64,000 bases of DNA from CAYTGR01 sp964437445 (GCA_964437445.1 CAYTGR010000022.1:1-64000); one strand, 5' to 3'; shown: positions 33,504-42,660, numbered from the stretch's first letter. Notes: generated from the sequence alone by a model not told the origin. Translations and numbers: made by a program.

Positions 33504-35707
33504 CTGGGGTTCCCCTTTTCCTGGTAGACTGGCAGCACGATGTGGATGGTGGTACCTTGATCCGGGCCGGGGCTCTCGGCCCAGACGCGGCCGCCATGTT
33601 TCTCAATGACCTCTTTGACGATGGAAAGCCCAACGCCCATGCCCCCGTAACGCCGGTGCGCGCTGCCGTCTATCTGGTAAAAACGTTCAAAGATGCGTTC
33701 CAGTTCTTCCGCCGGAATGCCGATCCCTTCATCCTTGATCTCAATGTGGACTCGTTCGCCTTCCGCCGTCGCCTTGAGCCAGATATGCCCGCCCTCCCGG
33801 TTGAATTTGGCGGCATTATCCAGGATGTGCATCAATGCCAGCCCTAAACGCTCGGCATCCAGCACCACGTTAGGAAGATAGGGGGGGAGATCAATCGTCA
33901 ATTGCAGGTGATGCTGTTGCGTCTGTTGTTGCAAGAACTGGACTGCCGACTGAATCACCGGTAGGATGGGCTGCGGGCGGAGATTGACCCGGTCCATCTC
34001 TAAATCCTCCAGGGCGGTGATGGATTCCACCAGGCTGACGACCTGATTCAGCTGCACCTGGACCGCTTGCACTGCCTGTTGCAGCGTAGGCTCGACCGGG
34101 AAGCCAAAAGACTGGTCCAGCAGCAGGTCCACATAGCCTTTGGCAATGGAGAGTGGCGTGCGCAGCTCGTGGGAAACGTTCTGAATGAACTGGGACTTCA
34201 TCGCATCCAGGCGGCGGAGTGACTCCACGGCCGCCTCGGCCTTGATCCGGGCCTGCCGGACTTCCCAGAAGAGATGTGCGTTGTTTAACGCGACCGCGAT
34301 CAGGTCGGCAAAAGATTGCAGGGCGATCAGGTGTGCCGGCTGGTAGAAGCCGCTCTCGTCCATGGAGAGGGTCAGGAAGCCGATCACTTTGCCCTGAGCG
34401 CGGAGGGGGACCCCGATGAACGAGTTCTGGCGCAGGTCGTCGCCCAGCTTGACCCAACGCGGATCCTGGTTGGTGTCGGAGATGACGAGACCCCGGCCGG
34501 TCTGATACATCCGTACCCAGGTGTGGAAGGTACTGAGCGGCAGTCGCCCCTGAAGCCAGCGCACGATGTCGGCCGGCAACCCCTGGCTGTAAGGGGTGAT
34601 CACGAAGCTGGCCTCCTGGAGTAAAGAAATGCTCATGCACTGGAAAGGCAAAATCTGGCGGATCTGCCCGGCGGCAATTTGGATAATCTCGTTTTCATCC
34701 AGGGCGGTGACCAGCGCCGTCCCAATTTTTTGGAGCGTTTCGGCCAGAGCGCGAGCATCGCGTTCGGCCTGGAAAAGACGGGCATTGTGCACCCCGATCG
34801 CGGCCAAAGAAGTAAACAGACGCAGCGCTTCCTCGTCGGTGGTGCTGAAGGAGGCTCCTTTGGTGAACGTGTCCACCGTCAGGTACCCCATCAGCTCGCC
34901 CTTCATCATCAAGGGCGCGGCAACCGTTTCTACGACCTCAGCCAGGCGGCTATTTTCTTGCAGTTGGGAGATCAATTCGGCCGAGAAATAGTTGCTCATC
35001 GTTTGTTGGGGCTGGCGGATGTGGATGATTTCCCCGCGTTGGAGCGCCGGCACCAGGTAGTGATCGCCAGGTAACCGGACGGCCTGCAGGGCCTCGGAAT
35101 GGCCGACGATACCCCGGTGGACGAAGCGGCCGTCCTCTAACATCAGGAGACTGCCGGCTTGCGCGTTGGGGATCAGCCGCACGGCGGCTTCCTCAATCCG
35201 CTGCAGGAGCGCGTGCAATTCAAACTCGGTGAGCAGGAGCGGCGCAATGTCCAGGATGGATTGCAGCAGTTGCGCCTGCAGGGCCGGGCGGGATTCCGGG
35301 CTGAGCGGGATTGCCACCTGCTCTAACAGACCGCGAAGCGACTCTGCCATTGCCATATCGCGGGGGGTGAACAACAGCGGCGTTTCGTCCCCGAAGGTCG
35401 GCAAACCTGGGATGGCGGTCTTGGCAAAGGTGGGGACGACCAACGTGGCGTGCTCTGGGTCCTGCGAGTCGGCGACGATGAGCGGCACCCGCAGCTTTTG
35501 CTGGCGCAAGAAATGCCACAGATCTACAGCACTGCCATCCGGCAGCGGCTCCAGGAGGATGATAGCATCCATCCCTTGCTGGGCCAGTATCTGTTGGGCT
35601 TCCTGGAGAGCGTGGCACCGCTGAATGGCGACCCCGTCCGGTTGCCGGAGGGCCATAGTCAGAATCAAGCTTTGGGTTTTTTCGGATGCGATAAAGAGCA
35701 GTTTCAT
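33500..35707 (-). CDS. Cytoplasmic GAF-domain sensor histidine kinase
   Basis: A 735-aa kinase. Residues ~1-115 form a receiver-like domain (KLLFIASEKTQSLILTMAL) without a clear phospho-acceptor pattern. Two GAF domains follow (~135-320 and ~325-480). HisKA has the phospho-acceptor in SHELRTPLSIAKGY, and HATPase_c has DNAAKFN (N box), DEGIGIP (G1) and GMGVGLSIV (G2). There is no membrane helix, so it senses an internal or diffusible signal. No response-regulator gene lies next to it, so the partner must be elsewhere. It is the first gene of the 4-bp-overlapping series with the lipoprotein. Confidence 0.92.
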   Translation of the reverse strand: MKLLFIASEKTQSLILTMALRQPDGVAIQRCHALQEAQQILAQQGMDAIILLEPLPDGSAVDLWHFLRQQKLRVPLIVADSQDPEHATLVVPTFAKTAIPGLPTFGDETPLLFTPRDMAMAESLRGLLEQVAIPLSPESRPALQAQLLQSILDIAPLLLTEFELHALLQRIEEAAVRLIPNAQAGSLLMLEDGRFVHRGIVGHSEALQAVRLPGDHYLVPALQRGEIIHIRQPQQTMSNYFSAELISQLQENSRLAEVVETVAAPLMMKGELMGYLTVDTFTKGASFSTTDEEALRLFTSLAAIGVHNARLFQAERDARALAETLQKIGTALVTALDENEIIQIAAGQIRQILPFQCMSISLLQEASFVITPYSQGLPADIVRWLQGRLPLSTFHTWVRMYQTGRGLVISDTNQDPRWVKLGDDLRQNSFIGVPLRAQGKVIGFLTLSMDESGFYQPAHLIALQSFADLIAVALNNAHLFWEVRQARIKAEAAVESLRRLDAMKSQFIQNVSHELRTPLSIAKGYVDLLLDQSFGFPVEPTLQQAVQAVQVQLNQVVSLVESITALEDLEMDRVNLRPQPILPVIQSAVQFLQQQTQQHHLQLTIDLPPYLPNVVLDAERLGLALMHILDNAAKFNREGGHIWLKATAEGERVHIEIKDEGIGIPAEELERIFERFYQIDGSAHRRYGGMGVGLSIVKEVIEKHGGRVWAESPGPDQGTTIHIVLPVYQEKGNPR

Positions 35708-35779
35708 GTTTTCAATTTTAGCACGATTTTGTCAGATAGAGAATAGGCATTTAGTCGCAATCGGCCACCGGCCCGGCGG

Positions 35780-37330
35780 TTATTGGCCGGATGCGGACGG
35801 CGGCCCCTGTCTATGGCTTGCCTGGCGCAGCGAGCGCCGGAAGCTGGCCATCCAGAGCTCCAGCGCGGCCGCCAGCGGCTCCGGCGGCGGGGCGAGCAGC
35901 AGCGGCCACGGCGGGCGGTCGCGGGCGACCAACGCCGCGTTGGCTGCCAGGATGCCGGTGACGCAGGCCCGCTCCAGGAAGAGGGTGGGGGAGGGATCGC
36001 GGACCCAGTCGCCGCAGCAGAAGAGTCCCGGCCAGGGGGTGAGCACGCCTAAGTGTTCCTCCGGCCGGCCCACGCGGAGCAGGGTGTGCGTCGGCGGGTT
36101 GCGCGTGAGGGTGGCGTGGAGCAGGTGCTGGCGCAGCTCGGGCCAGGCGCGCCCCACGTCCAGGATAGCCTGGGCCAGCAGGGTGGCGTCGGGCAGGGCG
36201 AGCAGCTCCGGCGGGCCGTAGAGGTGTGCTTCCAGGGCGCTGCCGCCGGTGGCGCGCGCCCAGCGGATGTATTCGTCATACAGGCGGTGGAGCCAGAAGA
36301 AGTTATCCAGGATGAAATCACCGCTGAAGATGCCGGCCTCGGCGCGCGGGCGGGCCGGGGCGCGGTCAAACCAGAGCCGGAAGATGGCGGTCGCTTTGCC
36401 CTCCGGCAGCTGCAACCGGGTGGCCTCGGCGGCGGTGGCGGGACTGGCGCGCAGCAGCGTTGCGGCGGCCGGGGCATCCACGGCCAGGATGAGCTGCTCA
36501 GCCTCGGCGCTGCCGCCATCCCAGAGGGCGCGCCAGCCGGTGGGGAGCCGCTCCAGCCGGCGGACGGGCGTACCCAGCCGGAGTTCGCCGCCGAGCGCGC
36601 GCAGCGTGGCCACCAGCGGCGCCATGATTGTCTGTCCGCCGGTGGAGGGCAGGTAAGAGAAGGCCCAGGCGTCGCGCCGGCGCAGGGTGTAGAAGCGCAG
36701 GAAGGCGATGAAGCCAGAGGCGGGGATTTCTTCCAGTCTGGCGGGCAGCGCGTTGCGTGTCAGCCCGGTGAAGAAGCCGGTCAGGTTGGGCGACCAGCGA
36801 TGGCAGAAATCGGCTAACGTCATGCCGGCCAGGGGTTGCCCCTCTTCCAGTGGGTCAATGGAGAGCGCCGCCAGCAAGCTGACGAAAACGCGGGGCAGGA
36901 CGGCCCAGTCGCGCAGTCCCAGCAGGGCCAGGAAGCGCGGGCGGGCGAAGAGGCCCAGGTAGTGCAGGGGGGCGGGGATCCAGCTGGTGCGGATGGCGCT
37001 GCCCACCTCGGCGCGGCGGACGGTGCGACCGTGGCCCAGGATCCAATCTTCTTGCCGGGCGGGGACGAGCACCGGCCGGAGGTTATGCCGGACGAGCAGC
37101 GCTTGCAGGTTGCGGTAGGGCGACCAGATGCCGTGGACGCCGTGCTCGCCGGGGAAGTGCCAGGTCTGCCCGCCCTGCTCTAAGGTCACGGGCGGGCCGC
37201 CCTTGAGCCGCCCACCGGGTTGTTCCGGGTCGGCTTCCAGCACGAGCGGCCGCAGCCCGTGTTCAGCCACGTGCAGCGCCGCGGTCAGGCCGGCCACGCC
37301 GGCGCCGATGATGAGCAGGTCATAGGTCAT
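35780..37330 (-). CDS. FAD-dependent desaturase/amine oxidase-like protein
   Basis: A 516-aa flavoprotein. The N-terminal dinucleotide-binding motif is LLIIGAGVAGLTAALHVAEHG followed by LEADPEQPGGRLKGG, and the C-terminal FAD motif is PGLFCCGDWVRDPSP, both as in phytoene desaturases and carotenoid isomerases. The middle region (STGGQTIMAPLVATLRALGGEL) matches this family's second nucleotide-binding strand. The substrate is not evident and no carotenoid genes are nearby. The gene ends where the heptamer arrays of the radical SAM gene begin. Family level certain, function open. Confidence 0.85.
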   Translation of the reverse strand: MTYDLLIIGAGVAGLTAALHVAEHGLRPLVLEADPEQPGGRLKGGPPVTLEQGGQTWHFPGEHGVHGIWSPYRNLQALLVRHNLRPVLVPARQEDWILGHGRTVRRAEVGSAIRTSWIPAPLHYLGLFARPRFLALLGLRDWAVLPRVFVSLLAALSIDPLEEGQPLAGMTLADFCHRWSPNLTGFFTGLTRNALPARLEEIPASGFIAFLRFYTLRRRDAWAFSYLPSTGGQTIMAPLVATLRALGGELRLGTPVRRLERLPTGWRALWDGGSAEAEQLILAVDAPAAATLLRASPATAAEATRLQLPEGKATAIFRLWFDRAPARPRAEAGIFSGDFILDNFFWLHRLYDEYIRWARATGGSALEAHLYGPPELLALPDATLLAQAILDVGRAWPELRQHLLHATLTRNPPTHTLLRVGRPEEHLGVLTPWPGLFCCGDWVRDPSPTLFLERACVTGILAANAALVARDRPPWPLLLAPPPEPLAAALELWMASFRRSLRQASHRQGPPSASGQ

Positions 37331-37336
37331 GGGTTA

Positions 37337-37440
37337 GTGAAACGTGAAACGTGAGACGTGAAACGTGATACGTGATACGTGAAACGTGAGACGTGATGCG
37401 TGAGACATGATGCGTGAAACGTGAGACGTGATGCGTGTAC
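37337..37440. repeat. Heptamer tandem array GTGANAC, 14.9 copies
   Basis: Unbroken 7-bp steps, for example GTGAAAC-GTGAAAC-GTGAGAC-GTGATAC, for 104 bp. It fills the space before the FAD gene start. A like array is found at 38581 on the other side of the radical SAM gene. Confidence 0.9.
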
Positions 37441-37503
37441 GCCATCTGCCATTCGCTATTCGTCACTCGCTATTCGCCATTTGCTATTCACCATTTGCTA
37501 TTT
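37441..37503. repeat. Heptamer tandem array GCYATTC, 9 copies
   Basis: GCCATCT-GCCATTC-GCTATTC-GTCACTC-GCTATTC-GCCATTT-GCTATTC-ACCATTT-GCTATTT: the same 7-bp period as the adjoining array but a different sequence. It ends 2 bp before the stop codon of the radical SAM gene. Confidence 0.85.
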
Positions 37504-37505
37504 GT

Positions 37506-38579
37506 TTACCCCGGCGCGTAGGTGAGCAGTTCGCCCTGGCGGGAGGGGGCAAAGCGCACCAGTTCGGCCAGCAGCGCCAGCGGGCGGGCCTGCAGGAGCG
37601 AAGGTTCCACGTAACATTGCTGGTAGCAGCTGCCGCAGGTGGAAGGAGGCAAACCGTAGTAAGCTACGGCCTGGCGCATGGCTGCCGTCCAGGAGCCGGC
37701 GGCCAGCAGGTTGACGGCCCGGCCGCCGTGCTCGGTGCCGCTGCGCTCAATGGGCCGGCAGGGGTAGGCTAAGGTTCCGTCGGGCATCACGCGCGGCACC
37801 AGCAGCGGATAGCAGGCATACGGCTCAAAGGTGAGCATCATCCGCAGGTAGGCCCGGCTGCCCAGCACCGGGGCGCCCCGCTGTTTCTGCTCCAGCACGT
37901 GCGCGACGAAGGCTCGGTAATCGTCGGCGATGAGCAGCTCGTAGCGGGGCCAGTTGTTGGCCGATTGCGGCGAGAACGAGAACAGAATATCGTGCGCGGC
38001 GCAAAATTCCAAAACGGCGCGGGCCTGCGGCAGCGTCTCCGGCGCGACGACGCAGTGGACGATGAGGCGGAAGCCGAATTCGCGCTGCCGGCGCGCGGTC
38101 GCGGTGATGGTCGCCAGGATGGTCTGCGCCGCGCCGCTTGCGGCGCGCAGCGTGGTGTCCCACAGCGCCGGGTCGGTGGCATCCAGGCTGATGACGAGCC
38201 GTGTGAGGTGGGGGAGGACGGCCTCCGCGCGCCCGGCCAGCAACAGGCCGTTGGTGAGCAGGGTCACGCTGCGGAAGCGGAGCTCGCGGCGGGCCCCCTG
38301 GAGCAGCGCGGGCAGCTCCGGGTAGAGCAGCGGTTCCCCGCCGGTGATGATGAGCGCAGCGGTGGCCTGCCGCAGGATGGCGAGCAGCTGCCGGGCTTCA
38401 GGGAGCGGTAGCGGCGGCGTCTGGTTGGGGTTGCGCCGCGCGCCGAAATCTTCACAGTAGGCGCAGTTGAGGTTGCAGTGGTGGGTGACGCCATAGGAGA
38501 CCACCAGCGGCCGGAACAGGCCATCGCCCCGCAGCAGGCGGGGGAGGTTGGTCAGGTAATTCAGTGCCGTGGTAGTCAT
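37506..38579 (-). CDS. Radical SAM protein with SPASM-like C-terminus
   Basis: A 357-aa protein. The [4Fe-4S]/SAM motif is VTHHCNLNCAYCED (CxxxCxxC, about residues 31-38), followed by ITGGEPLLYP. The C-terminal region has a CYPLLVPRVMPDGTLAYPC stretch and STCGSCYQQCYVEP, like the auxiliary-cluster SPASM/twitch segments of peptide- and sugar-modifying enzymes. I set the start at ATG 38579; the frame stays open upstream only because it runs through the heptamer array. No Shine-Dalgarno is visible before it. It is flanked on both sides by heptamer arrays. Substrate unknown. Confidence 0.88.
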   Translation of the reverse strand: MTTTALNYLTNLPRLLRGDGLFRPLVVSYGVTHHCNLNCAYCEDFGARRNPNQTPPLPLPEARQLLAILRQATAALIITGGEPLLYPELPALLQGARRELRFRSVTLLTNGLLLAGRAEAVLPHLTRLVISLDATDPALWDTTLRAASGAAQTILATITATARRQREFGFRLIVHCVVAPETLPQARAVLEFCAAHDILFSFSPQSANNWPRYELLIADDYRAFVAHVLEQKQRGAPVLGSRAYLRMMLTFEPYACYPLLVPRVMPDGTLAYPCRPIERSGTEHGGRAVNLLAAGSWTAAMRQAVAYYGLPPSTCGSCYQQCYVEPSLLQARPLALLAELVRFAPSRQGELLTYAPG

Positions 38580-38580
38580 G

Positions 38581-38671
38581 GTGAAACGTGATATGTGATA
38601 CGTGAAACGTGAAACGTGAGACGTGAATTGTGAGATGTGAGCCATGAGCCGTGAAACGTGAGACGTGAGAC
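38581..38671. repeat. Heptamer tandem array GTGANAC, exactly 13 copies
   Basis: GTGAAAC-GTGATAT-GTGATAC-GTGAAAC and so on, always in 7-bp register for 91 bp; begins 1 bp upstream of the radical SAM start codon. Same repeat unit and same strand as 37337-37440. Confidence 0.9.
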
Positions 38672-38680
38672 GGGATAGCT

Positions 38681-39568
38681 CTAATAGTTGGTGGTGCGGT
38701 CTACCAGCCCCAGGGCGCGCACGCGGCGGTCGCACAGCCGGAAAATCCAGATGCTGAGCAGGCCGAAGCCGCCGGTCAGCGCGAGCAGGATGCCGAGCAG
38801 CTGCCCGTTGCTGAAGCCGGCCAGGGTGGGGAAGGCCTGCGCTACTGCTGGCACGAGCGCGCGGCGTAGCAGCTCCAGCCAGTAGGTCATCGGCATGGCG
38901 TAGCCCAGGGGACGCAGCGCCGGCGGCAGGACGCTCAGCGGGAAGACCGCGCCGCTGAAGATGTAGAGCGCGCCGGCGGTCGCTTCGCCGAGCACGCCTT
39001 CGTGGCGCACCAGCAACAGCGTCACGCCCGCCAGCAGCAGCCCGATCAGCGCTAACATGACGATGCCGATGGCGAGCGCCAGCAGGAAAAGCGGCCAGTT
39101 CACCGCCGCCAGGTCCAGCGGCAGGTGGAGAAAGAGCGCGCCGGCGGCGATGGTGATCACCACCGAGAAGGTGCCGGTCAGGAAACGGGCGACGCCGCGC
39201 CCCAGGAGGTAGGCGGGCAGCTGCACCGGCGCGACATAGATGTACTTGAGCGTCCGGTAGTGCTCGCGGTCGTCAATCACGGCCCAGGAGACGCCGGTCA
39301 TCACCGCGCCGACGTACATGTAGAAGGCGTTGCCCAGGTACATGTAGGCAAACGTCGGCGACTGGTAATTGCCCTGGGTGATGACGGCGTACATCACGAC
39401 CAGGATGGCGGCGCCGGCCAGCGGCTTGACGATGGAGTAGACGGCGAACAGGAAGGGGTCGGCCCAGTTGGATTCAATCTGCCAGCCGAGCCAGGTCGCC
39501 ATGCGGAATGAGCGGGTGAAGCTGGCCAGCCGCCCGCGCAGCGCCAGGGTAGTCTCTGAAGTTGTCAT
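38681..39568 (-). CDS. ABC-2 type transporter permease (first)
   Basis: A 295-aa integral membrane protein with six helices and the ABC2_membrane pattern: a cytoplasmic N-terminus (ATWLGWQIESNWADPFLFAVY), two long helices, the loop YLLGRGVARFLTGTFSV, then IGIVMLALIGLLLAGVTLLL and a C-terminal helix (LGILLALTGGFGLLSIWIFRL). Together with the second permease and the ATPase at 40853 it should form an exporter; the two permeases are separated by 455 bp of repeats. Substrate unknown. No obvious Shine-Dalgarno. Confidence 0.85.
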   Translation of the reverse strand: MTTSETTLALRGRLASFTRSFRMATWLGWQIESNWADPFLFAVYSIVKPLAGAAILVVMYAVITQGNYQSPTFAYMYLGNAFYMYVGAVMTGVSWAVIDDREHYRTLKYIYVAPVQLPAYLLGRGVARFLTGTFSVVITIAAGALFLHLPLDLAAVNWPLFLLALAIGIVMLALIGLLLAGVTLLLVRHEGVLGEATAGALYIFSGAVFPLSVLPPALRPLGYAMPMTYWLELLRRALVPAVAQAFPTLAGFSNGQLLGILLALTGGFGLLSIWIFRLCDRRVRALGLVDRTTNY

Positions 39569-39586
39569 GAGTGTTTATCCGTTCTG

Positions 39587-40009
39587 CGTATTGCGTGTTG
39601 CGTCAATTGAAAATAACGCTTTGAGTTGAAAGGATGAAGGATGAAGGCGGAAGGATGAAATCTTCTCCCTTGAACATAGCTCTCTGCGTTCGTAGTGAGG
39701 CGCTTCAGCGCCGTTGAAAGGATGAAGGATGAAGGCGAAAGGATGAAATCTCCTCCCTTGAATAGCGCTCTGTTTGTAGTCAGGCGCTTTAGCGCCGTTT
39801 TGCCGCGCTGAAGCGCGTCACTACAAGCATAAAGCGCGGCACTACAAACACGCTAAAACGCTGAAACGCTACAACGCTGACTTGAGCGCCGTTTTGCCGC
39901 GCTGAAGCGCGTCACTACGAGCCAATTTTCATCCCCCTGCCGCCAGTCCATGGGGAATTCCCTTCTCCCCTCTCCCCTCTCCCTTCTCTCTTCTCTCTTC
40001 TCTCTCCCC
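39587..40009. repeat. Repeat-filled spacer: heptamers, composite repeats and REP palindromes
   Basis: No gene in 39569-40023. In order: CGTATTG-CGTGTTG heptamers (39587-39607); two tandem composite units of 88 and 84 bp (39627-39714; 39715-39798), each five GAAAGGA/TGAAGGA heptamers plus a GGCGCTTTAGCGCC-type palindrome; several CGCGCTGAAGCGCG hairpins to 39915; AATTTTCATCCC..CATGGGGAATTCCC (39922-39963); and seven CCTTCTC-type heptamers (39961-40009). Confidence 0.75.
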
Positions 40010-40023
40010 TTGTTCCCGCCGTT

Positions 40024-40860
40024 TCACCCCCGGCTCTCGGTGATGCGGCCCTCGCGGATCGCCAGCCGCTCCATGTAGCCCAGGAGCAGTCGTGCGCCGA
40101 GCAGGAAAAGCACGCACAATCCCAGCAGGATCAGCGTCTCGCTCTGCACGTCCAGGAAGCCGAGCGCCGCGCCGGAGGGGAAGATCAGCTGGCGCATGGC
40201 GTCCAGCCCTAAGGTCAGCGGGATGATGGAGGCGACGGTGGCCGTCCAGAAGCCCAGGTTCTTGATGGGGAAGTAGAAGCCGGAGAGCAGGTAGACCGGC
40301 TCCTGTGCCAGGTTAGCCAGATGCCAGGCCTCGCGGCTGAGCAGCAGGAAGAGCGAAGCGGCCATCATCCCCATCCCGTAGAGCGCCGTCATCGTCAGCG
40401 CAAAGACGGTGATGAGGTGGGGCAGGCTGGTCACGACATACCGCACGTGGAAGAGCCAGCTGCCCAGGATCAGGATGGCGGCGGCCCGCAGCGCGGTCGC
40501 CACCAGGCCGCCTAGCGCCATCCCCAGCAGAATGGCCATCATGGAATTGGGGGCGGCGATGTAGAGGCCCAGGTTGCCGGTCTCTTTTTCCCAGTAGAGC
40601 TGGCTGGACATGCTCCAGAGGATGTTGAGCCAGAAGGCGGTCATCGCGCCGCCGACAACGGCGAAGCCGACATACTCCTCCGCTGCGCCGATGGCCCGGT
40701 AGATGAAGACGTAGGCCGCTACGCCCAGCAGCGGCAGGAAGATGTCAAAGATGAGCCACGAGAGGTCACGCTGCTGCCCGATCACGCGCGGGTAGGCGCG
40801 GGCGACTACGGTTTGCAGGAAGAGCCGCCAGCCGGTGTTTTTGTGGATACGCTCAGTCAT
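40024..40860 (-). CDS. ABC-2 type transporter permease (second)
   Basis: A 278-aa integral membrane protein with six helices: WLIFDIFLPLLGVAAYVFIY, VVGGAMTAFWLNILW, LLGMALGGLVATALRAAAIL, LITVFALTMTALYGMGMMAA and others. The start is ATG 40860, overlapping the ATPase stop by 8 bp, so the two are translationally coupled. A longer frame to 40977 lies inside the ATPase tail and is not real. Together with the first permease and the ATPase it makes a complete heterodimeric exporter. Confidence 0.88.
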   Translation of the reverse strand: MTERIHKNTGWRLFLQTVVARAYPRVIGQQRDLSWLIFDIFLPLLGVAAYVFIYRAIGAAEEYVGFAVVGGAMTAFWLNILWSMSSQLYWEKETGNLGLYIAAPNSMMAILLGMALGGLVATALRAAAILILGSWLFHVRYVVTSLPHLITVFALTMTALYGMGMMAASLFLLLSREAWHLANLAQEPVYLLSGFYFPIKNLGFWTATVASIIPLTLGLDAMRQLIFPSGAALGFLDVQSETLILLGLCVLFLLGARLLLGYMERLAIREGRITESRG

Positions 40861-41935
40861 GAGCCTGCGCCTTTTCTGCCTTTTCCGCTTCCATTTCCAA
40901 TTCCGTCTTTCCCACTGCTGTCTCTTCCGCTTCTGTCTTCTCCACGTCTTCCATGCTGCGCCCGACCAGTTTGACAAAGACGTCCTCCAGCGTCGGCTCG
41001 CGCTTGGTCAGATTGAGCAGGTGGACGTTGTGGCGGGTCATCAGGTTGATCACCGCGCCCAGTGCGTCTTCCTCTTGCAGGATGAACTCCAGCGCGGCGC
41101 GGCCATCCAGCGGGCGGTGGACGACGTGGCAGACGCCGGGCAGCGCCTCAAAGCTGGCCGCGGTCAGGCCGTTGAGCGGGCTGACCTCCATCGTGAAGAT
41201 CGCTTCGTGCTGCAACTCATGCTTGAGCGCGGCGGGGGTGTCGCAGGCGAGTACCTTGCCCTGGTTGATGATCGCCACGCGGTCGCAGAGATCGTCGGCC
41301 TCCACCATGTAGTGCGTCGTCAGCAGCAGTGTCCGGGTGGGGTCCTCTTGCATCCACCGGCGGATGAAGGCGCGGATGTCGCGCGCGGCGTTCACGTCCA
41401 GCCCTAAGGTCGGCTCGTCCAGGAAGAGCACCTCCGGGTCGGTGAGGAAACCGCGCACGATGTTCATCTTCTGGCGCAGGCCGGTGGAGAGCTCCGAGGA
41501 TTTGGTGTTCAACCGGTCGGCCATGCCGACGACGCCCATCAGTTCCTGGATGCGCCGGTTGGCCTCCGGCGAAGGGATGCCGTAAAACTGCGCGAACATC
41601 CAGAGGTTCTCCCGGACGGTGAGCAGCCCATAGCCGGAGGATTCGCCGCCGGAGACCATGTTGATCCGCTCGCGGACGCGCTGCGGCATACGCACCACAT
41701 CATACCCGGCGACGCGCGCGACGCCGGTGGTGGGGGCCAGCAGCGTAGTGAGGATTTTGATGAGCGTCGTCTTGCCGGCACCGTTAGGCCCCAGGAGGCC
41801 GAAGAGCTCGCCCCGCTGCACCTGGATGGTGACGTCGTGCAACGCGGTCAACTCGCGGGCCGCGCCTTTTTTCTGGCCGCGCAGTTTGTAGACGCGGCCT
41901 AACTGCTCGGTTGCTACGGCTAAAGATTGGTCCAT
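40853..41935 (-). CDS. ABC-2 transporter ATP-binding protein with charged tail
   Basis: A 360-aa ATPase of the CcmA/DrrA/NatA exporter group. Walker A is GPNGAGKTT, signature LSTGLRQKM, Walker B VLFLDEPTLGLD and the H-loop TTHYM. A C-terminal domain of the DUF4162 type (TLEDVFVKLVGRSMEDVEK) follows. The last ~30 residues are almost only Glu, Lys and Ala, probably a flexible helix. ATG 41935 is chosen, with AAGGAC upstream; the frame to 41971 has no ribosome-binding site. It partners with the permeases at 40024 and 38681. A TATAAT (41975-41970) lies just upstream. Confidence 0.93.
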   Translation of the reverse strand: MDQSLAVATEQLGRVYKLRGQKKGAARELTALHDVTIQVQRGELFGLLGPNGAGKTTLIKILTTLLAPTTGVARVAGYDVVRMPQRVRERINMVSGGESSGYGLLTVRENLWMFAQFYGIPSPEANRRIQELMGVVGMADRLNTKSSELSTGLRQKMNIVRGFLTDPEVLFLDEPTLGLDVNAARDIRAFIRRWMQEDPTRTLLLTTHYMVEADDLCDRVAIINQGKVLACDTPAALKHELQHEAIFTMEVSPLNGLTAASFEALPGVCHVVHRPLDGRAALEFILQEEDALGAVINLMTRHNVHLLNLTKREPTLEDVFVKLVGRSMEDVEKTEAEETAVGKTELEMEAEKAEKAQAHD

Positions 41936-41973
41936 GACAAGTCCTTTAAGAGTCTTTTGCAGCTTCCCCATTA

Positions 41974-42007
41974 TAACAGAAATCCCCGGGGGCGCGCCCC
42001 CGGGGAT
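41974..42007 (-). terminator. Intrinsic terminator of the 42028 gene
   Basis: A perfect 26-nt palindrome (41982-42007) with arms ATCCCCGGGGGCG/CGCCCCCGGGGAT, followed on the minus strand by TTTCTGTT. It begins 20 bp after the gene's stop codon. Confidence 0.8.
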
Positions 42008-42027
42008 TGGCTATCGGCTGCTGCCGT

Positions 42028-42660
42028 TCACAAACCGGTCGCGCGCTCCTCTTGTTTGAGGGCTTTGATCGCCCCGACGCCCTGAACCATGGGGACCAGG
42101 AAAGCGATCCTGACCAGCAGGCCGGTGACCGGGTTAACGCCAGCGCTCACTGCGCCGACAATTCCCAAGATGCCGTCCAGTGCGTAGAGCACAATGGCGA
42201 GGATCAATGCCACCCCGATCCGGTTTTGGGTGAAGAAAGCCAATCCCAGGTAAACCAGACCGACAATGATGGAGAAGTAGCCCATTCCCAGCTGGAGCAA
42301 AAGCTCTACCTGGAACAGGACGGCCACCAGGCCGAGGATCAGGTTCACCGCCGCGATAAAATAGAGGACGCCACAGGCATTCTTGAGTCGCCGGCATGGA
42401 TCGGAGTCCGATTGCGGTAAAGGCTGCCCATCACGCAGCCCCCGCAGTTCCGACGAAAAAAAGCTCTGCACTAATTGCACTTTCAGGAGGGAGCCGTCGG
42501 GTAATCCAAACTGCTGCCCGGCTCGTAGCGCCTGAGCGCTGGCGATGGTGCCCACCGGGATGCCATCTAATTTGACCGTGAAGTTTTTCCATAAACCGCC
42601 CCAGGAAAGCTCCAGCCGCTTGCGACCTTGAGGTTGCAGGGCGTAACGTCGGGTTGGCAT
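42028..42660 (-). CDS. Membrane protein of unknown function
   Basis: A 210-aa protein. The N-terminal ~85 residues look soluble (LELSWGGLWKNFTVKLDGIP with GTIASAQALRAGQQFGLPDG), resembling a small beta domain that recurs in some uncharacterised bacterial membrane proteins. Residues ~95-200 have four hydrophobic helices. AAGGAG lies 8 nt before the ATG. It is followed by a strong terminator, so it is probably monocistronic. Function not recognised. Confidence 0.75.
   Translation of the reverse strand: MPTRRYALQPQGRKRLELSWGGLWKNFTVKLDGIPVGTIASAQALRAGQQFGLPDGSLLKVQLVQSFFSSELRGLRDGQPLPQSDSDPCRRLKNACGVLYFIAAVNLILGLVAVLFQVELLLQLGMGYFSIIVGLVYLGLAFFTQNRIGVALILAIVLYALDGILGIVGAVSAGVNPVTGLLVRIAFLVPMVQGVGAIKALKQEERATGL

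Noticed and set aside
37337..38671. CRISPR array
   Set aside because: The unit is 7 bp with no spacers between repeats and no cas genes nearby; it is a tandem heptamer array.
38580..38735. N-terminal extension of the radical SAM protein
   Set aside because: The extra 52 codons are translations of the heptamer array (SRLTSHVSRL-like) and have no ribosome-binding site.
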